From NCBI GenBank assembly GCA_021159805.1, contig JAGHDT010000283.1:1-6143 (forward strand): 6,143 nt of DNA. Reading direction: 5' to 3'. Within the stretch, counting starts at the first letter, position 1. Each line of letters opens with the position of its first letter. The notes under the pieces are model-generated. The model saw only the letters and a program-made list of their open reading frames with translations, had not been told where the DNA came from and made no database searches. This stretch comes from Anaerolineae bacterium (lineage in GTDB: Bacteria; Chloroflexota; Anaerolineae; B4-G1; SLSP01). Below are positions 1 to 5,983 of this stretch, one piece after another. The position numbers and the translations under genes were made by a program.

Positions 1-1
1 C

Positions 2-790
2 CTTCGTGCCGCGCTGCTGCCTTCGCCTAACCCGCCCGCCACGGCTACCCGGCCGCCCACCAAGACCTCGCTGGTGGGTCACACAGCCACGTCACCAGCG
101 CCCACATCAACCGCCACACCACGCCCCGAAACCCCCGCCGCCACGCCGACACCACAGCCGACGGAGCCGGCGCCTGCGGACGCGACACCCACGACGGACA
201 CCGTGCCCGCGGCCACGCCGACGTCGACCTCCGCGCCGACGCCCTTGCCATCCCCTTCCTCGACGGTGGAGATCACCTGTACGGTTCTGCCGCAAGGCCC
301 CTTCCTGGCCATCTGGCAAGCTGATTCGACGCGGCAGGCTGCGCTGGGATGCCCAACCTCAAACCATCCCCGGATCACGCCGGTGGCCCGGGAGGTCGAG
401 ACCTCCTACCAGCCCTTCGAGAATGGTGCGCTGCTCTGGTCCAACAACATCGGGTGGTACGAACAGCCCGTCATCTACCTACTCCATCCGACGGGAGAAT
501 TCACCCGCTATGATGACGGTTACCAGCCTGGTGACCCCGATCCGGTGGCAACGCCGCCGGCAGGCCTCCTCGTGCCCACCCTTGGTTTCGGCAAACTGTG
601 GGCAGAACATCCTGACGTCCGGACAGCACTGGGGTGGGCCACGGCGCCCGAGACGCCGGGACCCGGCCGCTTCCAGCTCTTCATCGGGGGTGCCATGATC
701 TGGTTGAGCCAACGCGGCGAGACCTACATCCTTCTCAACGGCCCGACACCGACCTACGCGATAGAGATAACGCCTGCCTTTGCACACTGA
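2..790 (+). CDS. Exported protein with Pro/Thr-rich stalk and two LGFP-like repeats (5' partial)
   Basis: The frame is open to the left edge, so the true start and any signal peptide lie outside the window. A GTG at 74 is in frame but sits inside the low-complexity linker and is an unlikely start. Roughly the first 90 visible residues are a Thr/Pro/Ala/Ser stalk of the kind that tethers exported proteins to the surface of Chloroflexota. The C-terminal part is globular and holds two related units. The first has LGCP at 344-355 followed by YQPFENGALLW at 407-439. The second has LGWA at 629-640 followed by FQLFIGGAMIW at 671-703. The order LGxP/A, a spacer, then FxxGxxxW resembles the LGFP repeat, known from actinobacterial cell-surface proteins and thought to bind the envelope. 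Function is otherwise unknown. The stop is 40 bases before the next gene and no terminator is visible between them, so co-transcription is possible. The ORF is secure; the repeat assignment is by eye. Confidence 0.8.
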   Translation, partial: LRAALLPSPNPPATATRPPTKTSLVGHTATSPAPTSTATPRPETPAATPTPQPTEPAPADATPTTDTVPAATPTSTSAPTPLPSPSSTVEITCTVLPQGPFLAIWQADSTRQAALGCPTSNHPRITPVAREVETSYQPFENGALLWSNNIGWYEQPVIYLLHPTGEFTRYDDGYQPGDPDPVATPPAGLLVPTLGFGKLWAEHPDVRTALGWATAPETPGPGRFQLFIGGAMIWLSQRGETYILLNGPTPTYAIEITPAFAH

Positions 791-830
791 TTTCTTCGTC
801 TAGAGAGCCGCACAAGATCAGGAGCCACCG

Positions 831-1913
831 ATGCCGACGACCCTTACAAAGCGCGAGCGCGTGATGCGCACCGTGCGCTTCGAGGAGACGGATCGCGTCC
901 CCTGCTACGACATCCTGGAGAACGACGCGGTCATCGAGCACTATGCTGGGGAGCCGTTGACCCCGCAGAACGGGCGGCGCGTGAAAGGATTTGCCATCGG
1001 CAGGGTGCTGGACATGACCCGCATGCCCTATGGACCCCTTACACCCGGCCGCCACCGGCGTGACGATGGCCTCGTCATCCAACAGGAGCGCTGGACCGGC
1101 TGGATCGTGGAGCGCCCCTTTCACGACGTGTCGACCTTGAAGGCGTGGGTACAGACGGAGATCCGCCGAGCGGAGGCCGCGCTCCGCGACCGGGCCTTCG
1201 CCGATCAGGTCCACGACGAAGTGCGCGACCTCCAACGCCTCTTTGCGCGCGGCGATCCCACGGGTCGCGACGATCCCACCGTTCTCGTGCTGGAGAGCGG
1301 TGTGGGGCTGACTGAGATGTACTGGACCGCTGGGATGGAGCTCTTCTCCTATCTCCTGGCCGACGCACCTGACCTTGTCGATGCCTGGCTGGAGGCGCGC
1401 CTGCAGCTGGAGCTCCGCCGCGTCGCCGCCATCGCCGACCCCCAGCTCATCCCCATCGCACTGACATATGATGATCTGGCCTACAAGACCGGCCTGCTCT
1501 TCTCTCCGCGCTGGTTGCGGCGCCTGTGGCTCCCCCGGCTGAGACGCCTGGTGGATGCGTGGCACAGCCGCGATACGCTTTGTCTCTTTCACTCCGACGG
1601 CAACCTCTGGACGATCCTGGACGACCTTGTCGATGCCGGCATTGATGGCCTGAACCCCCTGGAGGTGCTTGCCGGCATGTCGGTGAAAGCAGTGCGCCAG
1701 CGCCATCCCCACCTTTTCCTCACCGGCGGGATCGATGTCAGCCAACTGCTGCCCTTTGGCGAACCGGAAGAGGTCAGGGCCGTCTGCCGCCAGACCATTG
1801 CGGATGCGAATGGTCGCGGATACTTCCTAGGTTCGACAACCGAGCTTCACTGGGACGTCAAGCTGGAGAACGCTATCGCGATGTTTGAGACCGCGCATGG
1901 TGGTATCTTATGA
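831..1913 (+). CDS. Uroporphyrinogen decarboxylase (URO-D) superfamily protein, not HemE
   Basis: This 360-residue protein has the usual length for the family and starts at an ATG six bases after AGGAG (820-824). The N-terminus KRERVMRTVRFEETDRVP (residues 7-24) is the standard opening of the methyltransferase-like branch of URO-D proteins. Later landmarks are LTYDDLAYKTG (from 211), FHSDGN (His254, Asp256), GIDGLNPLE (Asn275-Glu278), TGGID (298-302) and LGSTTELHWD (Gly334-Asp342). Together they match the C-terminal half of the TIM barrel. True HemE carries an arginine-rich MRQAGR substrate motif near its N-terminus, which is absent here. Cobamide-dependent methyltransferases such as MtaA bind zinc through HxC plus a distal Cys; here the equivalent is His-Ser-Asp. 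Heme synthesis is therefore unlikely, and classical thiol methylation is doubtful. No corrinoid protein or reactivase is adjacent. The substrate cannot be named. It is probably cytoplasmic. Confidence 0.88.
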   Translation: MPTTLTKRERVMRTVRFEETDRVPCYDILENDAVIEHYAGEPLTPQNGRRVKGFAIGRVLDMTRMPYGPLTPGRHRRDDGLVIQQERWTGWIVERPFHDVSTLKAWVQTEIRRAEAALRDRAFADQVHDEVRDLQRLFARGDPTGRDDPTVLVLESGVGLTEMYWTAGMELFSYLLADAPDLVDAWLEARLQLELRRVAAIADPQLIPIALTYDDLAYKTGLLFSPRWLRRLWLPRLRRLVDAWHSRDTLCLFHSDGNLWTILDDLVDAGIDGLNPLEVLAGMSVKAVRQRHPHLFLTGGIDVSQLLPFGEPEEVRAVCRQTIADANGRGYFLGSTTELHWDVKLENAIAMFETAHGGIL

Positions 1914-1966
1914 GTCACTGGCCGCTTTTCGCTTCCGAGCAGCATGGATCACATTGGAGAAGACCC

Positions 1967-1997
1967 GGCGTGGCGAACCCAAGGGGTTTGCCACGTC
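1967..1997 (+). other. Strong 14-bp hairpin in the intergenic region
   Basis: The arms 1967-1980 and 1984-1997 pair over 14 positions, including two G-T wobbles, around a three-base loop. The core is GTGGCGAACCC against GGGTTTGCCAC. No T-run follows on the + strand, so it is not an intrinsic terminator by itself. It lies 53 bases after the URO-D stop and 35 bases before a real terminator. It could stabilise the 3' end of the mRNA, be part of a small RNA, or be a copy of a dispersed palindromic repeat. The sequence alone does not decide. Confidence 0.6.
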
Positions 1998-2031
1998 TGC
2001 ACAACGACTCCCGCGGTGTACGATGTTGTAG

Positions 2032-2055
2032 AGACGACCCGCCGGGTCGTCTTTT
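2032..2055 (+). terminator. Intrinsic (Rho-independent) terminator after the URO-D gene
   Basis: A perfect 9-bp stem pairs AGACGACCC (2032-2040) with GGGTCGTCT (2044-2052) around a three-base GCC loop. TTTT (2052-2055) follows directly and overlaps the last pair. It lies 118 bases after the URO-D stop codon and 88 bases before the next start codon, so it should end transcription arriving from the left and separate the URO-D gene from the DUF4091 gene. On the opposite strand the stem is followed by only a short mixed sequence, so one-way action is more likely. Confidence 0.85.
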
Positions 2056-2142
2056 GTGCGTGAACCCAGTCGGTGGCGGATCGCCGATGCATGGCTAGGA
2101 GAGAGATTCAGCACGCTGGTATTAGTTGCAGGGAGGAGATGA

Positions 2143-3744
2143 ATGACCTTACACGCTTGGCTAACGTCGTCTGTTGTACGCAATTACCCCAATACGCCTT
2201 TGGCACCCCCACAGCCGCTGGTGCTGAATGGGGCGCTCAATGAGCAGATGAGCTTTCAGGTGGTGTTGCGGATAGATGCCGGAGAGCGGCGCCCCGTCCG
2301 CGTTGCTGCGGCCGGTCCGTCCGGTTGGTCGGTCCGCGTGCGCCGGGTCGGCTATGTGCCCGTCCGGCACCACAACCCACCGGTCGACGAGGACACCGAT
2401 GGACGCGGGCATATTCCCGGCTACGTGCCCGACCCTCTCTTTGACGAGGACCGGATTCTGTTGATGGCCGAGGAGACAAACGCCTTTTGGATCACCGTGC
2501 GGCCTGAGGCTGGTGGGCCCGGCGACCACGTCATCGCCATCCGTGTGATCCCTGAGGACGGGGCTGAGATCAAGCTGACGGCAACCGTCCGGCTGCACGA
2601 CGTAACGCTTGCGCCGCGGACGGACTTCAACATCATCCACTGGTTCTACGCCGATGCGCTGATCGACTGGTACAAGACCGACCTCTTCGACGCGCGGTTC
2701 TGGTCGATTGCCGCGCCCTATATGCGCGATGTGGCCGGACACGGGGTGAACACCATCTACGTGCCGGTCTTCACACCGCCGCTGGATGGAGTCAAACGCC
2801 CCACCCAGCTGCTGGACGTGACGCGGACCGGACCCGACACCTACAGCTTCAACTGGCGGGACGTCAAGCGCTACGTCGACCTCGCCAGGCAGTCGGGGCT
2901 CACGCACTTCGAGTGGACGCACTTCTTCACCCAGTGGGGCGGCAAAACCGCCATTCGGATCTACGAGGGGCAGGGGCGCGGCGAGAGGCTCCTGTGGTCG
3001 CCGGAGACGCCCGCCACGTCAGATACCTACCGCCGCTTCCTGGCGCAGTTCCTGCCCGAGCTGCGCCGGTTCCTGGCTCAGGAAGATATCCTGGAGACCT
3101 CCTTCTTCCACATCTCGGACGAACCCCATGGTGAGCATCTGCCGCAGTATCAGGCGGACCGCGTAATGCTCCGGGAGCTGGCGCCGTGGATCAAAGTGAT
3201 GGACGCGCTGAGCGATATCGACTTCGGTCGTCAGGGTGTGATGGACATGCCCGCGCCCAGCATCACGACGGCGCTGGATTTCTTGGCCGAGGGGATCACC
3301 TCGTGGTGCTACTACTGCTGCTACCCGCGTGGGCGCTTCCTTAACCGCGTCCTTGACACGCCGCTCCCCAAGATCGCGATGCACGGCCTCCTCTTCTACC
3401 GCTGGCCGTTCAAGGGTTTCCTGCACTGGGGTTACAATTACTGGTACGCCTCGCAGACCCGCAGGCTGATCGACCCCTACACGGAGCAGGCGGGCGAGAA
3501 ATGGGCCGGGGGCTGGCCTTACGGCGACCCCTTCATGGTCTATCCGGGAGAGGATGGCCCCGTCGATTCTATGCGCTGGGAGATCTTCGGTGAGAGTTTG
3601 CAGGACTACCGGCTGCTCCAGACGCTGGGCGTCTCCCGCGAGGACGCGTCGCTGGCGGCCCTGCGCAGCTTTGAGGACTTCCCCAAGACAGCGTCCTGGC
3701 GTGACGCTGTGCGACTGCAGTTGCTGACGGGAGGGGTAGCGTAG
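2143..3744 (+). CDS. DUF4091 / GH123-like glycoside hydrolase domain protein
   Basis: This is a 533-residue protein. Its ATG lies five bases after GGAGGA (2132-2137), within a longer GGGAGGAG purine run, which makes the start convincing. No signal peptide or membrane segment is visible, so it is probably cytoplasmic. The first ~165 residues look like a beta-sandwich (MSFQVVLRI, then FWITVRPEAGGPGDHVIAIRVIP). The rest fits the TIM-barrel catalytic domain of the GH123/DUF4091 family: GHGVNTIYVPVFTPP, a Trp-rich core, HISDEPH (Asp326, Glu327), a Cys-rich WCYYCCYPRG (Cys389, 392, 393), GFLHWGYNYW (425-434) and MRWEIFGESLQDYRLL (from 477) near the C-terminus. Characterised GH123 enzymes are beta-N-acetylgalactosaminidases that use an adjacent Asp-Glu pair in a substrate-assisted mechanism; Asp326-Glu327 occupies that position. 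The actual substrate is an inference, because most DUF4091 proteins are untested. A terminator lies upstream, so it probably has its own promoter, which I could not identify. Confidence 0.88.
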   Translation: MTLHAWLTSSVVRNYPNTPLAPPQPLVLNGALNEQMSFQVVLRIDAGERRPVRVAAAGPSGWSVRVRRVGYVPVRHHNPPVDEDTDGRGHIPGYVPDPLFDEDRILLMAEETNAFWITVRPEAGGPGDHVIAIRVIPEDGAEIKLTATVRLHDVTLAPRTDFNIIHWFYADALIDWYKTDLFDARFWSIAAPYMRDVAGHGVNTIYVPVFTPPLDGVKRPTQLLDVTRTGPDTYSFNWRDVKRYVDLARQSGLTHFEWTHFFTQWGGKTAIRIYEGQGRGERLLWSPETPATSDTYRRFLAQFLPELRRFLAQEDILETSFFHISDEPHGEHLPQYQADRVMLRELAPWIKVMDALSDIDFGRQGVMDMPAPSITTALDFLAEGITSWCYYCCYPRGRFLNRVLDTPLPKIAMHGLLFYRWPFKGFLHWGYNYWYASQTRRLIDPYTEQAGEKWAGGWPYGDPFMVYPGEDGPVDSMRWEIFGESLQDYRLLQTLGVSREDASLAALRSFEDFPKTASWRDAVRLQLLTGGVA

Positions 3745-3858
3745 TCTCTCTCCTGGCCCGTGTCCATCTTGGTCGCTCCGCCACAGAGCGGCCGGGATGG
3801 GCGGCGAGCACGGTATGGTGTCCAGCTAATCATGGTTAGGCAACCTTATGTCAACGGC

Positions 3859-3864
3859 AAGGAG
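3859..3864 (+). promoter_or_regulatory. Ribosome binding site that fixes the start of the propeller lipoprotein
   Basis: AAGGAG lies nine bases before the ATG at 3874. The frame is open further upstream to a GTG at 3760, but that start has no comparable purine run and would put 38 unrelated residues ahead of the lipoprotein signal. Both points favour 3874. Confidence 0.75.
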
Positions 3865-3873
3865 AATCTAGCT

Positions 3874-5097
3874 ATGCTGCGAAGAGGATTAGGCCTATTG
3901 CTCTGTCTGACAGTATGCTCTTGTGCCGGCGTACAGCCAGCGTCGCCAACGGCCAGGCCGGCTGTCAAGGTTCGGCCGTCGCAGACGCCAACACCGTCGT
4001 CACCGGCTACACTGACACCAACTGCGACCGCCACTCTTCCGCCTGAACCTGCGGCTACCCACACTGCAACTCCAACGGCGTCGCCGCCAGCGCCACTGTC
4101 GGTCAGTGGGCCGTGGGCGTTGATCTTGAATCAAGAGGGAATCTGGGCTGTGAATGAGGACGGTTCCGGACTGACGCATCTTACCCAGGACGTCGTCCCT
4201 CATCGCACTGTCTCTGTTTCAGGAAGGTGGATAGCCTACGTGACGGATGGTGAGGCGGGGTTTGCCCTCGATAGCCGTGGTGGCCTGACGCTCAAGGTCC
4301 TTTCGCTGCCGGAGGGGACAGCTCACACCGTGACAGAACTCCAGATCCCGAACGTGACCGGGGACTCATCCGAAGATCTGCAATTCTCTGCCGAGCAGGT
4401 GTACCGTGCGGTGGTTTTTGAGGGAGGAGGGCTTGCCTGGTCGCCCGATGGTTCCACCCTGGCCTTTGTCAGCGGGCACGACGGCATCTCTGCTGATCTG
4501 TACGTAGTCTCCCGGGATCTGAGAGAGATCACCCGATTGACAGATGGCCCCAGTCAAGCCTATCAGATCAGCTGGTCACCGGACAGCCGGTACATTTTTC
4601 ACACAGGTGCGTCGAACTTTGGCACGGGGGCCGGCTACATGATGGTGGGCGTGTGGGTGGCTCGTGCTGACGGTACAGGCGTCCGATCACTGTATGAGCC
4701 TGATCCCAGGACCGGGGCCGAGGTGCTGGTTGACTGGGTCGCGGTCGACACAGCCCTGGTGCACTCGTGGCGACCGGACTGTGGTGGGAGAAATCTCATC
4801 ACAGTCAATGTCGCCTCTGGTGAGATACAGGTTGTGTGGCCAGACTATTTCAATCAAGTGGCCTACAATCCAGACACGGGTGCGATTCTGATCGACGCTC
4901 AGGACATCGGCTGCAATCCTGAGGGCGCAAGTGGGCTCTACCTGATGGAACCCGGCAGTACGGAGCTCCAGCAAGTCTCGGACGAGGAATATCATTCCCA
5001 GCTGCCTGGGTTGCCGGCCGACCCGGTGCCTGTCGCACTGGAGCAATACCTGGGAACGCTTCTCGAGGTTGAGAGCTTAATATGGGTGCAACCCTAG
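3874..5097 (+). CDS. Lipoprotein with Thr/Pro linker and TolB/PD40-type beta-propeller
   Basis: This is a 407-residue protein. The N-terminus is MLRRG, then a hydrophobic LGLLLCLTV core, then VCSC, a plausible lipobox with Cys17 as the lipidated residue, so it is probably anchored on the outside of the membrane. A Pro/Thr/Ala/Ser linker runs to about residue 76. The remainder shows repeated propeller blades of the PD40/WD40-like type: GIWAVNEDGSGLTHLT (from residue 89), GLAWSPDGSTLAFVSG (Trp189-Gly193), ISWSPDSRYIFHTG (Trp234-Ser238) and VWVARADGTGVRSLYEPD (from 260). Cys303 and Cys347 could form a disulfide. Such domains usually act as binding scaffolds rather than enzymes; TolB is the named relative, but no Tol-Pal genes are present, so a Tol role is not implied. 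The layout of signal, linker and sensor-like domain parallels the exported protein at the left edge. No terminator is evident after the stop. Confidence 0.85.
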   Translation: MLRRGLGLLLCLTVCSCAGVQPASPTARPAVKVRPSQTPTPSSPATLTPTATATLPPEPAATHTATPTASPPAPLSVSGPWALILNQEGIWAVNEDGSGLTHLTQDVVPHRTVSVSGRWIAYVTDGEAGFALDSRGGLTLKVLSLPEGTAHTVTELQIPNVTGDSSEDLQFSAEQVYRAVVFEGGGLAWSPDGSTLAFVSGHDGISADLYVVSRDLREITRLTDGPSQAYQISWSPDSRYIFHTGASNFGTGAGYMMVGVWVARADGTGVRSLYEPDPRTGAEVLVDWVAVDTALVHSWRPDCGGRNLITVNVASGEIQVVWPDYFNQVAYNPDTGAILIDAQDIGCNPEGASGLYLMEPGSTELQQVSDEEYHSQLPGLPADPVPVALEQYLGTLLEVESLIWVQP

Positions 5098-5140
5098 CAA
5101 TTGGGGAGCTGCCGGCAGGGCTGTCCAACGAGCCGCTGGA

Positions 5141-5188
5141 TTCGACCCACGCGCCGAGTATCGTCATCGGATCAACACGTGAGTCGAA
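5141..5188 (+). other. Imperfect nested inverted repeat upstream of the 199-residue gene
   Basis: Arms 5141-5151 and 5178-5188 (outer TTCGAC against GTCGAA) pair over 11 positions with one C-A mismatch. Within the loop, CCGA (5154-5157) can pair with TCGG (5167-5170). The structure ends 22 bases before the ribosome binding region of the gene at 5224 and has no T-run after it. It could be a leader-RNA structure or a protein-binding palindrome, but chance pairing is possible at this size. Confidence 0.3.
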
Positions 5189-5223
5189 AGACAAAGTGAG
5201 CGCAAAAGCAGGGAGAGCTGGAG

Positions 5224-5823
5224 ATGTCCATTACCTACACAAGTCGTAAAGGCCGCGCGTACCACCTATGCCAGGGAGCAACCAAGACAGGCAGGTCGCG
5301 CTACTACTTCGCCCGCGAACCGAAAGACACGGTGCTTGAAGAGATACCTGAAGGTTATGAGATTCGCGAGAGCGTGAATGGTGTCGTATCCCTGGCAAGA
5401 GTCCGGCCAATTGAACTGCTGGAGGGTGAAATCAGCATCGTACAAGCGGCTTTGCGGACACATCTAAAGGCCAGACATTACCGAGTGGATGTCAAGTCCA
5501 AGCAAATCACGATACATGAAATTGTTGGCCCGGACTTGATGGAACTTGTGACGGATTTGACCAATGATCTAGGAGTGGGCACAATGCCGAGGAGCGACAT
5601 GGTACTGTGGATACAGGAGGAGGAACGCATCCACGGGCAGTTCGCGCCGGTGATGCGTTTCATCCTGACAGACAGTGAGAAACGCCATTTCAAGGCGCAA
5701 CGGATGTGCTATCGGGGCACTGCAGACCATTGGCTAGATGTTGAATTCGGCAGGTCGATAGCAGAGCTAGCGTCGATATTGATCCCCATGTTGGGAACTG
5801 ATGAGTTCTTTGAGTTGTTCTGA
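5224..5823 (+). CDS. Hypothetical protein of unknown function, 199 residues
   Basis: The ATG follows a GGGAGAG-rich stretch starting at 5211. An in-frame TGA at 5197-5199 rules out a longer version from any standard start. I cannot name the family. The N-terminal ~60 residues form what looks like a small beta-rich module: RKGRAYHLCQGATKTGRSRYYFARE (residues 8-32), where aromatic and basic residues alternate around a KTGRSRYYF turn, then IPEGYEI (41-47). The middle (LLEGEISIVQAALRTHLKARHYRVDVKSKQITIHEI) looks like a helix followed by a strand pair. The C-terminal part ends in a helical stretch finishing DEFFELF. There is no signal peptide, membrane segment or recognisable catalytic motif. The basic N-terminal module might bind nucleic acid, but that is only a guess. 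GC content is lower than in the left-hand genes. It precedes a candidate small ORF and a nitrilase-family gene on the same strand. Confidence 0.8.
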   Translation: MSITYTSRKGRAYHLCQGATKTGRSRYYFAREPKDTVLEEIPEGYEIRESVNGVVSLARVRPIELLEGEISIVQAALRTHLKARHYRVDVKSKQITIHEIVGPDLMELVTDLTNDLGVGTMPRSDMVLWIQEEERIHGQFAPVMRFILTDSEKRHFKAQRMCYRGTADHWLDVEFGRSIAELASILIPMLGTDEFFELF

Positions 5824-5859
5824 CTTCGACAGGAGAGGCTATCCAGTAAGTTGCTAGAG

Positions 5860-5982
5860 ATGGCTGCGCTGTCAAATCTTGTTCTGAGAGTGGCTTTGCT
5901 TTGTAGCGTTCTGGACCAAGTTGGTCAGCTTGCGCAAGTGCTTGATGGGTCTGTCTGTGCACCGCTAACCGAGGAGGAATAG
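5860..5982 (+). CDS. Candidate small ORF (40 residues) coupled to the nitrilase-family gene
   Basis: ATG at 5860, stop TAG at 5980-5982, one base before the ATG of the next gene. The product, MAALSNLVLRVALLCSVLDQ and then VGQLAQVLDGSVCAPLTEEE, has a long amphipathic or hydrophobic helix with leucines and valines spaced as in a coiled coil or membrane-associated helix, then an acidic tail. The ribosome binding site of the nitrilase gene lies within its last codons, an arrangement typical of translational coupling. Its own ribosome binding site is poor: AGGAG at 5831-5835 is too far from the ATG, and an in-frame TTG at 5851 is an alternative start 15 bases after that AGGAG. The frame is the same as that of the upstream 199-residue gene and is open from that gene's TGA onward. 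It may be a real small protein, a leader peptide, or a remnant of a longer C-terminus. Confidence 0.4.
   Translation: MAALSNLVLRVALLCSVLDQVGQLAQVLDGSVCAPLTEEE
5971..5977 (+). promoter_or_regulatory. Ribosome binding site of the nitrilase-family gene
   Basis: GAGGAGG lies six bases before the ATG at 5984, an ideal strength and spacing. It overlaps the Glu codons and approaches the stop of the candidate small ORF, so ribosomes finishing that ORF would sit directly over this site. Confidence 0.8.
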
Positions 5983-5983
5983 T

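Noticed and set aside
90..265. Repeated GCCACGCCGAC-like words in the stalk region, resembling tandem repeats
   Set aside because: They result from repeated Ala/Thr/Pro codons in a low-complexity linker and show no regular unit or spacing.
6..698. A 230-codon + strand frame rich in Arg and Pro
   Set aside because: It is an out-of-frame reading of the Thr/Pro-rich stalk gene. The composition (runs of R and P) is typical of GC-rich shadow translation.
735..1745. A 336-codon open frame on the minus strand
   Set aside because: It lies antisense to the URO-D gene, whose protein matches a known family along its length. Long antisense frames are expected in GC-rich coding DNA, and this translation shows no recognisable domain.
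1910..2098. A 62-codon + strand ORF overlapping the URO-D stop
   Set aside because: It runs through both hairpins and the terminator, and its translation shows no protein-like pattern.
2117..2124. An extended -10-like TGGTATTAG element upstream of the DUF4091 gene
   Set aside because: It is only a partial match with no -35 partner, and a transcript starting there would begin almost at the ribosome binding site.
2161..2922. A 253-codon minus-strand frame
   Set aside because: It is a shadow of the DUF4091 gene, with no ribosome binding site evidence and no recognisable motif.
3745..3873. GC-rich short inverted repeats between the DUF4091 gene and the lipoprotein gene
   Set aside because: The stems are only about 4 bp or bulged, with no T-run. 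I see no convincing terminator or promoter in this 129-base gap.
5109..5118. The 10-base palindrome CTGCCGGCAG after the lipoprotein gene
   Set aside because: It is a self-complementary GC-rich decamer without a loop or T-run, so it is not a terminator and is too short to claim as an operator.
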